This document shows, piece by piece, positions 9,103 through 17,536 of a stretch of DNA of 61,384 bases (its first letter is position 1; each line of letters starts with the position of its first letter). The DNA comes from Campylobacteraceae bacterium (GTDB lineage: Bacteria; Campylobacterota; Campylobacteria; Campylobacterales; Sulfurospirillaceae): contig JALUBH010000028.1 of assembly GCA_027050775.1 (NCBI GenBank), positions 25,553 through 86,936 on the forward strand, in the 5' to 3' direction. The notes below the pieces were generated by a model that saw only the letters and a list, made by a program, of their open reading frames with translations, searched no databases and was not told the DNA's origin. The translations under genes were made by a program, and so were the position numbers.

Positions 9103-9835
9103 TAGAGCTTTTGAGGATTTGCAAAAAAGATGCAAGATGATGAGTATTAAAAGTTTTGCAAAGATAGCTTTATATATTTTTATATTTTTTTTAATTCTGA
9201 TTTGTATTTATGTAGCCTATGTAAAAATAGGTACTAGCACTTTTAAAAGAACTAAAACTTGGCATAAGCAAGCTAAAATAGTCAAAGAAATCACCCAAAA
9301 AGTGATTCCTGCGATAAAAAAATCTCCCGCCCCAAAGGTTGCACCCAAAATAAAAACTAAAGAAATCACCCAAAAAGATGATTATGATACAGTGCTTCTA
9401 AAACCAACTATAGTCATTCCTAAAATAAAAGTTTCACAAAAAAAACAAATAGCTCCTAAGAAAATATCTGCTATTAAAGAGAAAAAGATAGAAAAAACAG
9501 TTATTAAGCCAAAGAAAAAATTTCTCATACAAGTTCGTTCACTAGAAAATAAAGAATCACTCCTGAAGGATAACAAAACAAGTGAAAATTTTGATACTAC
9601 TTTAAAACTTTCTATCTATTACTTTGAAAAATCAAAATTTGAAAAAGCAATAAATTGGTCCAAAAAAGCAAATCACTATAAGCCGTCTTCTTTTGAACCT
9701 TGGCTGATTTATGCAAAAGCGAAGATAAAACAAGGTAAAAAAGAGGAAGCCGTAAAAGCAGTAGAAACATTTTTATCATATTTCAGTTCACCGGAAGCAG
9801 AAAAATTTTTATATAAAATAAAGAGTAAAAAATGA
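9095..9835 (+). CDS. MshN-like TPR membrane protein
   Basis: 246 aa. It has a short cytoplasmic N-terminus and one transmembrane helix (FAKIALYIFIFFLILICIYVA, about 20-40). A long Lys/Pro-rich linker carries a repeated KEITQK motif. TPR-like helices close the protein (LKLSIYYFEKSKFEKAINWS, PWLIYAKAKIKQGKKEEAVK). This is the layout of MshN: single-pass membrane protein with periplasmic TPRs. It starts inside the mshM-like gene and ends overlapping the next ATG. The exact role in MSHA assembly is not established from sequence. Confidence 0.75.
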   Translation: MTDRAFEDLQKRCKMMSIKSFAKIALYIFIFFLILICIYVAYVKIGTSTFKRTKTWHKQAKIVKEITQKVIPAIKKSPAPKVAPKIKTKEITQKDDYDTVLLKPTIVIPKIKVSQKKQIAPKKISAIKEKKIEKTVIKPKKKFLIQVRSLENKESLLKDNKTSENFDTTLKLSIYYFEKSKFEKAINWSKKANHYKPSSFEPWLIYAKAKIKQGKKEEAVKAVETFLSYFSSPEAEKFLYKIKSKK

Positions 9836-10368
9836 AAAAAATTATATTAGCTATTATGATTTTTTACTCATTGACATATGCATATGACAAAGCAGAATTA
9901 ATAAATGACTATCAAAATAAAAATTTTGAAAAAGTGTGCATAGATGGTACTATTTCGGATAGTAGAGATGAAGCGATACTCTCTCTTATAGGGAATGCCT
10001 GTTTAAAAATAGACAATATAAATCCACTAGGAACAATAATAAAAAGATTGGTTTCAACTCCAAAATACAGAGAAAACGCATCTTATTTTGCAACTATATT
10101 ACTGCAAAAGAAACTCATCTATCAGTTTATGAATGATAATATAAATATCAGTAACCTAAGATTACCAAGAACCCAAAATATTCTATCTATTGTTTTTGAA
10201 AATCTTGCAAAGCATAACTATACTCTATTAGATAAAACCATAAAAAAAATCAAGATATCCGCAGGAAATAAAACATATATACTGTGGAGAACCGGCAGTA
10301 TGCCACCTAAAGTCATCATAAATGAATACAAAGATGGTATCTTGTTTAAACACCACTGGTATCTATAG
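9832..10368 (+). CDS. Secreted protein of unknown function in pilus operon
   Basis: 178 aa with a signal peptide (MKKIILAIMIFYSLTYA). The helical mature part (LINDYQNKNFEKVC, then repeated short helices) could be a degenerate TPR or Sel1-like fold. The C-terminus is beta-like (YILWRTGSMPPKVIINEYKDG). I do not recognise the family. It occupies the slot between the MshN-like gene and mshE, overlaps the upstream gene by 4 nt and is followed by a repeat-derived small ORF. A role in the same pilus machine is inferred only from position. Confidence 0.65.
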   Translation: MKKIILAIMIFYSLTYAYDKAELINDYQNKNFEKVCIDGTISDSRDEAILSLIGNACLKIDNINPLGTIIKRLVSTPKYRENASYFATILLQKKLIYQFMNDNINISNLRLPRTQNILSIVFENLAKHNYTLLDKTIKKIKISAGNKTYILWRTGSMPPKVIINEYKDGILFKHHWYL

Positions 10369-10379
10369 ATGAGGAATTT

Positions 10380-10478
10380 ATGTATGAAAAATTATACAAA
10401 TTTTTTGGCGATAACCAAAGCAATAGTGCGAGGAATTTTTGCGGAATTGACTTCCGTAAAAAGGGGACAATAGTATGA
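10380..10478 (+). CDS. Repeat-derived small ORF coupled to mshE
   Basis: 32 codons starting ATG TAT GAA. The stop TGA overlaps the mshE start (ATGA). The peptide ends NSARNFCGIDFRKKGTIV and matches the end of the third small ORF before purS (NSARNFCGIYLYKKGAIK). The core is also open in a second frame (ATG 10369, 34 codons, AIVRGIFAELTSVKRGQ), matching the first purS-side ORF. It may be a translated leader peptide or just a by-product of a structured RNA element carrying the downstream Shine-Dalgarno (AAAAGGGGAC). Confidence 0.5.
   Translation: MYEKLYKFFGDNQSNSARNFCGIDFRKKGTIV
10415..10474 (+). repeat. GAGGAATTTT-hairpin-SD repeat before mshE
   Basis: It contains AGCAATAGTGCGAGGAATTTTT, the hairpin CGGAA-TTGAC-TTCCG, then AAAAAGGGGAC just before the mshE ATG. 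The same order occurs on the minus strand before purS (three copies) and, with a different stem (TTGGGC/GCCCAA), before clpB and the DUF190 gene. Stem bases change in compensating pairs among copies, which points to RNA structure. [sequence split: core GAGGAATTTT is the shared part]. Confidence 0.75.
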
Positions 10479-12142
10479 TTCAAAAAAAGATACGAATCGG
10501 TGATATTCTCATTGAAAAAGGTTTTATAACTCAAGATCAGTTAATGCTAGCTCTAAAGGAGCAAAAAGAGAGTAATTTTGCAAAAAAACTAGGACAGCAT
10601 TTTATAGATGAAGGCTATATCAGCGAAAGAGCTTTTGCGGAGATTTTAGCTCAACAATTAGATATAGAGTTTATCGATTTATATGGTGTTGAAGTTGACT
10701 TCAATCTTATGACAAAATACCCCGTAAATCTACTTAAAAGCTCCCTCGCCGTACCTTTTTTAGAAGATGATGAGTTTGTACATGTTGCGGTTGTTGATCC
10801 ACTTGATTATGAGTCTTTAGAGCTTTTAGAAAGAAGTATAGCAACAAAACCAATAAAATTGTATGTCTCCCTAAAGAGTGATGTAAATCATATATTTGAG
10901 AGATTTGAGATAATTTCAACGACAAAACTGATAGTAGACAATATAAAAAGAGAGATAGCCACAAACACTTATAAAGCCGATAGTGAACAAAGCTCTATCA
11001 TGCAGCTCATAGAACAGATAGTAAAGAGTGCTATCAAAAATAATGCCAGCGATATACACATAGAGCCTTCAGCCTTTAATGTTTCGGTAAGAAGTAGAAT
11101 AGATGGAATTTTAAGAGAAAATTTTGTATTTGATATGGATATATATAATGCTTTAGCATCTAGAATTAAGATACTAGGAAATCTCGATATTAGCGAAAAA
11201 AGAAAATCTCAGGATGGAAGATTTACGATGACTATAGAAAATGGTATATATGATTTTAGACTATCTACCGCTCCTACGATGTTTGGTGAATCTATAGTGA
11301 TGAGGATACTAGACCAACAAAAGATACTCTTGAAGCTTCGTGATTTAGGTATGGAAGAAAATAATATAAAAACATTTGAAGAAATTTTGAAATCCCCATA
11401 CGGCATAATTTTTGTAACAGGGCCTACGGGGAGTGGAAAAACTACGACTCTTTATGCAGCATTAAATGAGATAAAAAGCATAGAAAATAAAATGATAACT
11501 ATAGAAGATCCTATAGAATATCAACTCCCATTAGCCCAGCAAATACAGATAAATGAAAAGATAGATTATTCATTTGCACAGGCTCTCAGGTCTATTTTGC
11601 GACAAGACCCAGATATCATAATGCTTGGTGAAGTAAGAGACAGTGAAACTTTAAATGTAGCAGTTCAGGCATCTTTGACAGGACATCTTGTGTTCACAAC
11701 ACTTCATACAAATGATGCACCAAGTGCGATAACAAGGATGATTCAGATGGATTTGGAGCCATATCTCATCGCTGATTCACTTGTTGGTGTTATGGCACAA
11801 AGACTTGTCAGAAAAATCTGTCCTTATTGTAAAAAAGAGCATAAGCCACCTAAAAATATGTTGGATTTTGTCAAGAAATACCTCCCTGCGGGGTATAAAT
11901 TTTATATGGGTGAAGGGTGTGTTAGGTGTGGTTTTAGTGGCTATAATGGCAGAACCATGATAAGCGAAATTTTAAGAATCAGTGAAACTATATCACATCT
12001 TATATCGATAAATATGAATAAATATGAAATAGCAAGAAAAGCCGAGGAAAACGACGGTTTTGAACCTATGATAATAGATGGTGTAAAAAAAGCACTCAAC
12101 GGTGTAACAACTCTACAAGAGGTTCTAAGGGTGGCAAAATAA
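10475..12142 (+). CDS. mshE: MshE/GspE/PilB pilus extension ATPase
   Basis: 555 aa. The N-terminal MshEN domain (IRIGDILIEKGFITQDQLML, residues about 5-24) has the pattern that binds cyclic di-GMP in MshE. The C-terminal motor has Walker A GPTGSGKTTT, an Asp box, Walker B RQDPDIIMLGEVRDSET and a His box (TGHLVFTTLHTNDA). A tetra-cysteine zinc motif (CPYCKK ... CVRCGF) follows. It drives pilus polymerisation at the inner membrane. Its start overlaps a small repeat-derived ORF, and its SD lies in that repeat, so translation may depend on the upstream element. Confidence 0.95.
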   Translation: MIQKKIRIGDILIEKGFITQDQLMLALKEQKESNFAKKLGQHFIDEGYISERAFAEILAQQLDIEFIDLYGVEVDFNLMTKYPVNLLKSSLAVPFLEDDEFVHVAVVDPLDYESLELLERSIATKPIKLYVSLKSDVNHIFERFEIISTTKLIVDNIKREIATNTYKADSEQSSIMQLIEQIVKSAIKNNASDIHIEPSAFNVSVRSRIDGILRENFVFDMDIYNALASRIKILGNLDISEKRKSQDGRFTMTIENGIYDFRLSTAPTMFGESIVMRILDQQKILLKLRDLGMEENNIKTFEEILKSPYGIIFVTGPTGSGKTTTLYAALNEIKSIENKMITIEDPIEYQLPLAQQIQINEKIDYSFAQALRSILRQDPDIIMLGEVRDSETLNVAVQASLTGHLVFTTLHTNDAPSAITRMIQMDLEPYLIADSLVGVMAQRLVRKICPYCKKEHKPPKNMLDFVKKYLPAGYKFYMGEGCVRCGFSGYNGRTMISEILRISETISHLISINMNKYEIARKAEENDGFEPMIIDGVKKALNGVTTLQEVLRVAK

Positions 12143-12144
12143 TC

Positions 12145-13389
12145 ATGAAATATTTTGAGATAGAGTATATAGCAAATGGGGAAAAAAATAAAATTTTACT
12201 CTCAAATCAAAATAAATTTGAAGCTATAAAAGATTTTAAATCAAAAACGATTGGTGTTTTTCTTGAAATCAAAGAGGTTGCAGAACCATTTAGCGTAAAA
12301 TTTGATTCATTTAGAAAAACTTTAAAAGATAAACTAAGAGCGAAAAAAATCCCGCTTGAACCATATATCGCGTCATTGCGTCAAATTTCGACTATGCTAA
12401 ATGCAGGACTTCCTATAACTACATGTTTAGAGGATGTTGTTAAAACAACTGAGCAAAAAAGACTCAAAGAGATTTTCACCACGGTTCTTGAAGAAGTGGA
12501 ATCAGGGATAAATCTCTCAAATGCCTTTTTGATGTTTGAAGAAGAGGTCGGTACTATCTCTATAGCACTGTTTGACCTAGGTGAAAAGACAGGAACTTTA
12601 GACGAATCTATAGAAAAACTTGCGGATATACTACAAGAAGTATTTGATAACCGAATGAAACTAAAAAAAGCAACTAGATACCCAACAATCGTGATTGTAG
12701 TGATGATTATAGCTTTTTCTGTTGTTTTGACATTAGTCGTACCTCAATTTAAAGATATGTTTGATGAATATAATGCTAAACTCCCCTTTCCTACAATATT
12801 GCTTTTATGGATAGAAAATGCTGTACGAGAGTATGGTTTTTTTGTGCTTTTGGGCGCATTTATGTTCAGCAGTGCTCTTTCATATGCATACAAAAAAAGT
12901 GTCAAGTTCAAATTGCTGTTCGATAAATATATGCTAAAAGTTTATATAGTTGGTCAAGTCATTTTTCTTTCGATGATAGGCAGGTTTGTATATGTGTTTG
13001 ACAAATTAAGTACCTCAGGTATTCCTATCATAGACTCACTTAAAACTGCTATTGGCATCGTCGAAAATAGCTATTTAAAAAAAAGACTTAAGGAGATCAT
13101 AGATGCCATAGAAGAGGGCAGAAGTTTAACAAGCGGTTTCGAAGATACGCAGCAATTTGAGAGTATGATTATACAGATGATAAGTGCTGGAGAGAATAGT
13201 GGCTCTTTAAGTAGTATGCTAGATAAGATATCAGATATATATAGAAAAAAATATGGTTATTTGGTGGACAATGTATCTACGATGATAGAGCCGCTTCTCA
13301 TAGCTGCCATAGCAGGTTTTGTCTTGTTATTGGCTCTTGGCATATTTTTGCCTATGTGGTCTATCGCTGAAGCTGTTGGCGGTACATGA
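12145..13389 (+). CDS. mshG: MshG/PilC/GspF inner-membrane platform protein
   Basis: 414 aa. Two GspF domains are visible. The first has LRQISTMLNAGLPITTCLEDV with GEKTGTLDESIEKLADIL; the second has VFDKLSTSGIPIIDSLKTAI with ISAGENSGSLSSMLDKISDI. Transmembrane segments lie near residues 171-192, about 230-250 and at the C-terminus (LLIAAIAGFVLLLALGIFLPMWSI). The N-terminal 55 residues are the small beta domain seen in MshG. It is the membrane rotor that works with MshE. It starts 2 nt after mshE and is coupled to a 31-aa membrane peptide gene. Confidence 0.94.
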   Translation: MKYFEIEYIANGEKNKILLSNQNKFEAIKDFKSKTIGVFLEIKEVAEPFSVKFDSFRKTLKDKLRAKKIPLEPYIASLRQISTMLNAGLPITTCLEDVVKTTEQKRLKEIFTTVLEEVESGINLSNAFLMFEEEVGTISIALFDLGEKTGTLDESIEKLADILQEVFDNRMKLKKATRYPTIVIVVMIIAFSVVLTLVVPQFKDMFDEYNAKLPFPTILLLWIENAVREYGFFVLLGAFMFSSALSYAYKKSVKFKLLFDKYMLKVYIVGQVIFLSMIGRFVYVFDKLSTSGIPIIDSLKTAIGIVENSYLKKRLKEIIDAIEEGRSLTSGFEDTQQFESMIIQMISAGENSGSLSSMLDKISDIYRKKYGYLVDNVSTMIEPLLIAAIAGFVLLLALGIFLPMWSIAEAVGGT

Positions 13390-13484
13390 TGGATATACAA
13401 ACAGGAACTATCGGTGTAGCAATTCTCAGTGCAGTCATACTAGGTATCGTTTTTTGGATTATTAAAAAGATAACAAGTATTTAA
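13389..13484 (+). CDS. Small single-span membrane peptide after mshG
   Basis: 31 aa (MDIQTGTIGVAILSAVILGI ... KKITSI). The ATG overlaps the mshG TGA (TGATG), so it is translationally coupled. It has one hydrophobic helix followed by a basic cytoplasmic end. Its TAA overlaps the convergent pilin gene stop by 4 nt. I do not recognise a family; it occupies the position of mshF in MSHA loci but is much shorter. A small pilus-platform accessory subunit is plausible. Confidence 0.6.
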   Translation: MDIQTGTIGVAILSAVILGIVFWIIKKITSI

Positions 13485-14071
13485 TTACAAGTCAAAGATA
13501 TATTGTAGTTTGCAGGTGCTGTTCCATTGTTGTCTATGAGCAAAAAATCTCCGGCAGTTATATCTTTGCCATTATAGCTACAGTTTTTATCAGGATTTGT
13601 ATAAAAAGCATATATCCAAAAATCATTACGATCAGGTTTGTTTGCTATATCGCTGTTTGGTGCTTTTGTGTCGTACCTTACACCATTTTGCGGGTCACTT
13701 GCAGGACCTGTAAATATAGATATATTGTAGTCACTTGCATTTATAGTGTTTTGCTTGTGAAAATTACTGTTTTTGCCTTTTAGGACAGCACCAAAAACTT
13801 TCCCATTTTTCGATAGAGTATCAGGATATCCAAGAGAGTTTAAAAGAGTTGAGCTTTGGTGATTTCCCCATGTGAAATCACCCTCATTTATGCTCCATTC
13901 ACCATTTGCACTCTCAAGTGCAGTAGAAACTGCTGAGATAGTTGCTATCTCAGCAGTCTTTTTTGCGCCGTCTCTCATGGATGAAAGCTTAGGAACCGCG
14001 ATGGAAGCGAGCACGCCAATGATAATAATCACAAAGATAAGTTCTATCATGGTAAATGCTTGTCTTTTCAT
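13481..14071 (-). CDS. MSHA-type pilin (major or major-like)
   Basis: 196 aa from the ATG at 14071, preceded by AAAAAAGAGAA as RBS; a longer form from 14095 adds MAKQKREF. The prepilin signal is MKRQA^FTMIELIFVIIIIGVLASIAVPKL, with Ala at -1 and Glu+5. The globular part ends with CSYNGKDITAGDFLLIDNNG and a final Cys (LTCN), so a C-terminal disulfide loop is possible. It is transcribed against the assembly operon, after a sister pilin. With the 14109-14843 gene it is the best candidate for the fibre subunit. Confidence 0.85.
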   Translation of the reverse strand: MKRQAFTMIELIFVIIIIGVLASIAVPKLSSMRDGAKKTAEIATISAVSTALESANGEWSINEGDFTWGNHQSSTLLNSLGYPDTLSKNGKVFGAVLKGKNSNFHKQNTINASDYNISIFTGPASDPQNGVRYDTKAPNSDIANKPDRNDFWIYAFYTNPDKNCSYNGKDITAGDFLLIDNNGTAPANYNISLTCN

Positions 14072-14108
14072 AAATTCTCTTTTTTGTTTTGCCATAATAA
14101 TCTATAGA

Positions 14109-14843
14109 TTACAATCCACGAACCATCCAATTTCTTATTGTATTGTCATATGCTTCATCATAAAATTGTATTTGTTGATATCTTGTAGGTTTTGTTCCGT
14201 TTACATCAACTAGCGTGATGCCCTCTGCCTCTGCTATTGTTGGATTTATACCACTAGCCGTGCTTCCTGTTACATTGATATCTACACCACTAGGATTAAA
14301 TACCCAAAAGTCATTTTTATCAGGTTTACCAGGTACATCTTGTCCTGGATGATCTACAGGATATCTTACGCCTGCTATAGGGTCACTTGCCTTTCCAGTG
14401 ATAACAACAGGGCAAGCATAAAGGCCGGCATGTGCTTTCCCATCATGAGCACTATAGCCCCAAATATAGCCGTCACTATACATTGGTATAAAAGCATGTA
14501 TTTTTAAATTTCTGACTTTTTTTGCTATTTTTGCAAGTACACTAAATGAGTCATTAGCTTTTTTAAATGCAATGCCATAAGCATTTTGGTCAGTTTTATT
14601 GGTTCCATTCATGTCAGCTTCAGAAAGATTATACCAGTTCACATTTGCATCGCCATAGTCTTCGTATCTTCCTTCTCTAGCAGCTACTACCGCACTATCT
14701 AATCCATCCATAGCCGATAATTCACTATTGACCTTTGCTCTATCCTTTACTCCATTGAATTTTGGTAGTGCAGTTGCAGCCAAAATTCCTATAATTATGA
14801 TTACAAAAATCAATTCTATCATTGTAAAACCATTTCTTCTCAT
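14109..14843 (-). CDS. MSHA-type pilin (major or major-like), first gene of the pair
   Basis: 244 aa. The signal MRRNG^FTMIELIFVIIIIGILAATALPKF is a canonical type IVa pilin N-terminus. The globular domain shares the (K)ASDPIAGVRY ... KPDKNDFWVF pattern with the next pilin (SDPQNGVRYD, KPDRNDFWIY), so the two arose by duplication. It is preceded by its own promoter (GAGTATAATC) and RBS AGGAG, separate from the assembly operon. This fits a highly expressed fibre subunit. Confidence 0.87.
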   Translation of the reverse strand: MRRNGFTMIELIFVIIIIGILAATALPKFNGVKDRAKVNSELSAMDGLDSAVVAAREGRYEDYGDANVNWYNLSEADMNGTNKTDQNAYGIAFKKANDSFSVLAKIAKKVRNLKIHAFIPMYSDGYIWGYSAHDGKAHAGLYACPVVITGKASDPIAGVRYPVDHPGQDVPGKPDKNDFWVFNPSGVDINVTGSTASGINPTIAEAEGITLVDVNGTKPTRYQQIQFYDEAYDNTIRNWMVRGL

Positions 14844-14871
14844 TATTTGCTCCTAAAATTGTAATTTTTTG

Positions 14872-14877
14872 ATTATA
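14872..14877 (-). promoter_or_regulatory. -10 box of pilin pair
   Basis: On the minus strand GAGTATAATC lies about 30 nt before the pilin start. No -35 hexamer is clear; the upstream A/T-rich periodic stretch is typical of Campylobacterota sigma70 promoters. Confidence 0.55.
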
Positions 14878-14932
14878 CTCTTATATCGGTTATTTCTTTC
14901 TTTGTTTTATGCTAAATCAAAACTTTTTTGTA

Positions 14933-14938
14933 TATAAT
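14933..14938 (+). promoter_or_regulatory. -10 box of UvrD-like helicase gene
   Basis: TGTATATAATTT with an extended -10 element (TGNTATAAT-like) lies 22 nt before the helicase ATG. RBS is AAAGGA. It is divergent from the pilin promoter in the same 117-nt gap. Confidence 0.55.
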
Positions 14939-14960
14939 TTCACTCTTTTAAAGGATATAG

Positions 14961-16988
14961 ATGGCGCTCTCAAGATTAAACCAAGAACAGTACACTGCTG
15001 CGACTACTGATGCAGGCTCCAATCTTATCGTGGCAAGTGCAGGAACAGGCAAGACTTCAACTATAGTGGCTCGTATCTCGTATCTATTGAACAATGGTGT
15101 AAAACCGCAGCATATACTTTTGTTGACATTTACAAATAAAGCAGCAGCTGAGATGTTAGAGAGAGTGCGAAGATATTTTGATAAAAGTGTAGTTGAAAAG
15201 ATAGAATCAGGTACTTTTCACGCAGTAAGTTACAGATTGCTGAAAAAGATAGGCAAAGATATCAAGCTTAAAACTCCAAAAGATTTAAAAATTTTACTAA
15301 AAACCATAGTAGAGAGAAGAAGATTTGATCATATAGATTCACCCGTAAAACCTTACCAATCTTCATATCTTTATGACCTATTTTCACTCTATCAGAATTC
15401 TACGATAGAGCTTAGTTTTTCAAGATGGCTAGAAGAGCAAGGAAGTGAACACGGGGTATATTTTGATATATATGAAGACATTTTTGAAGAGTTTTTGGCT
15501 CTCAAAAAGGAGTATGGATATGTTGGTTTTAATGATTTACTTCTTTTAATGATAAATGCTTTGAAAAATGATAGAGATATAAGATTTTCAGAAGTTTTAG
15601 TTGATGAGTATCAAGACACAAATATACTCCAAAACTCTCTCATAGATGCTTTTGATAAAAAATCCTTGTTTTGTGTGGGAGATTATGACCAGAGTATCTA
15701 TGCCTTCAATGGTGCAGATATCAAGATAATCGGCTCATTTCAAGACAGATATAAAAATGCAAAGATATTTAAACTAAATAAAAACTATCGCTCAACTTCA
15801 AAGATAATATCTCTAGCAAACAGAGTTATAAAAAACAATCCAAGACTATACGACAAAGAGCTTGAAGTTACGAGAATTGGCGAGTGTGATGCTCCCAAAC
15901 TTTTGGTTTACGAAGAGCTTTTTGCACAGTATCACTCCATCTCTGCTCTTATAAAAAACTCCAAAACTCCTTATGAGGATATAGCAGTTATATTTAGAAA
16001 TAATGCAAGTGCAGATGGTATAGAAGCAACACTTAGAGAGCTTGGTGTATCGTGTAAGAGAAAAGGGGGAGTGAGCTTTTTTGATTCTCGTGAAGTAAAA
16101 GCTATGATTGAACTCATCAGTGTGGTGGTAAATCCAAAGGATATGATGGCTTTTATACATATATTTGAGTATGCAAAAGGTGTGGGTTCTGCTCTTTCAA
16201 AAGAGATTTTCGAAGGTTTGTTTAAGTTGGGAGAGGGCGATATCTATAGAGGCTTTTTTCATCCAAGAGATATTTCAAACCCATTTAAAACCAGAGCTAA
16301 GAACTATCAATTGGGACTTTTTGATGATTATGGCGGTTTTGGTAGTGTAAGTAGGTTCTATAAACTTGGTTTTGAAGATGCCTTTTTGTCAAATCCTATC
16401 TTAAAACATGTAAAATTAAATGAAGATGGGGCAAAATTTATCTACTATTTTTATAAATTCTTAAAAAATAGCACAAGAATTAAAAACCCAAAAACTTTGG
16501 TTTCTCATGTCCTATCTAGCGAAATATTTGCCGATATATCAGGTATTTTAGCAACAAATAGAGCCACCAGAAAAGATGGAAGCATAGATGGGCATTTAAA
16601 ACAAGAGGCAAAAGAGAGGATAATAAGAAAAGGATACCTACTCCAAGATATTGCTGGAAATTACTCCTCAAGCGAAAGATTTCTAAATGCTATAACTCTA
16701 GGAAGTGGAGAGATGAGTGAGGGTGAGGGTGTAAATCTACTCAGTATTCATGCAAGTAAAGGCTTAGAATTTACAGAAGTTTTTGTGATAGACTTGATGG
16801 ATGGAAGGTTTCCAAATAGAAAGCTGATGAGTAAGGGTGGAAGCCTAGAAGAAGAGAGAAGGCTCTTTTATGTAGCCACTACAAGAGCAAAAGACAGACT
16901 ATTTTTATCTTATGCAAAGTATGACAAGATTAAGAAAATCACATACATACACTCGCCATTTCTTAGCGAAGCAGGGTTGATTAGTTAA
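14961..16988 (+). CDS. UvrD/Rep/PcrA-family ATP-dependent DNA helicase
   Basis: 675 aa superfamily 1A 3'-5' helicase. Motif I is ASAGTGKTST (about residues 25-34), Ia is LTFTNKAAAEM, II is DEYQDTN, III is GDYDQSIYAFNGAD, IV is NKNYRST, V is SIHASKGLEF and VI is FYVATTRAKDRL. All catalytic motifs are intact. It is shorter than E. coli UvrD, with a short 1B/2B region and C-terminus as in other Campylobacterota Rep-like helicases. Likely role is DNA repair or replication-fork clearance. It stands alone with its own promoter. Confidence 0.93.
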   Translation: MALSRLNQEQYTAATTDAGSNLIVASAGTGKTSTIVARISYLLNNGVKPQHILLLTFTNKAAAEMLERVRRYFDKSVVEKIESGTFHAVSYRLLKKIGKDIKLKTPKDLKILLKTIVERRRFDHIDSPVKPYQSSYLYDLFSLYQNSTIELSFSRWLEEQGSEHGVYFDIYEDIFEEFLALKKEYGYVGFNDLLLLMINALKNDRDIRFSEVLVDEYQDTNILQNSLIDAFDKKSLFCVGDYDQSIYAFNGADIKIIGSFQDRYKNAKIFKLNKNYRSTSKIISLANRVIKNNPRLYDKELEVTRIGECDAPKLLVYEELFAQYHSISALIKNSKTPYEDIAVIFRNNASADGIEATLRELGVSCKRKGGVSFFDSREVKAMIELISVVVNPKDMMAFIHIFEYAKGVGSALSKEIFEGLFKLGEGDIYRGFFHPRDISNPFKTRAKNYQLGLFDDYGGFGSVSRFYKLGFEDAFLSNPILKHVKLNEDGAKFIYYFYKFLKNSTRIKNPKTLVSHVLSSEIFADISGILATNRATRKDGSIDGHLKQEAKERIIRKGYLLQDIAGNYSSSERFLNAITLGSGEMSEGEGVNLLSIHASKGLEFTEVFVIDLMDGRFPNRKLMSKGGSLEEERRLFYVATTRAKDRLFLSYAKYDKIKKITYIHSPFLSEAGLIS

Positions 16989-17051
16989 AATTTCATTTAT
17001 AATTCACTGCTACAATATATTTTTTTCATAATCTTTTATGTATAGATTGGT

Positions 17052-17075
17052 ACCCTAAAATCAGGGATTTTTACC
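17052..17075 (+). terminator. Weak intrinsic terminator after helicase
   Basis: The hairpin CCCT-AAAATC-AGGG is followed by ATTTTT. It lies in the 149-nt gap between helicase and rhodanese genes; the stem is short, so strength is doubtful. Confidence 0.4.
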
Positions 17076-17137
17076 TATGCGTTGCAGAGTCGTTCATGCA
17101 AAAATTATGAAAAAATAATCAATTTGTTAGGATACAT

Positions 17138-17536
17138 ATGAAAAAAATAATTTTAATTTTAATGTTGTTGTTTGGTTTTGTTCAAGCTGAGGTGATGAAC
17201 TTTCCTATAAGTACAAATTTTGTAAATTCAGGTATAAAAATCATAGACATAAGAACAAAACCCGAATGGATGCAAACAGGTATCATAAAAGGCTCAAAAA
17301 CTATCACTTTTTTTGATGAAAGAGGCGGATACAATCTACCTAAGTTTCTCAAAGCTTTAAATTCTTTCGTAAAGCCGGGTGAAAAGTTTGCCTTGGTATG
17401 TAGAACAGGTCATAGAAGCAGGATAGTTGCAAAATATTTGGGTGAGAATGGTTATAATGTGGTTGATTTGCTAGGTGGTGTGCAGGCCTTGGCAAAAGAT
17501 AATTATAAGTTCGTAAAATATGAAAATAATAAGTAA
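17138..17536 (+). CDS. Periplasmic rhodanese-domain protein
   Basis: 132 aa. The signal peptide is [20 protein letters not shown] single rhodanese domain follows with active-site loop CRTGHRS (about residues 87-93) and the CH2-type end [11 protein letters not shown]. The catalytic Cys is present, so sulfur transfer is possible. It overlaps the next gene (DUF255 protein) by 17 nt, suggesting co-expression. The substrate is unknown; periplasmic sulfur handling would fit a sulfur-metabolising member of the phylum. Confidence 0.87.
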   Translation: MKKIILILMLLFGFVQAEVMNFPISTNFVNSGIKIIDIRTKPEWMQTGIIKGSKTITFFDERGGYNLPKFLKALNSFVKPGEKFALVCRTGHRSRIVAKYLGENGYNVVDLLGGVQALAKDNYKFVKYENNK

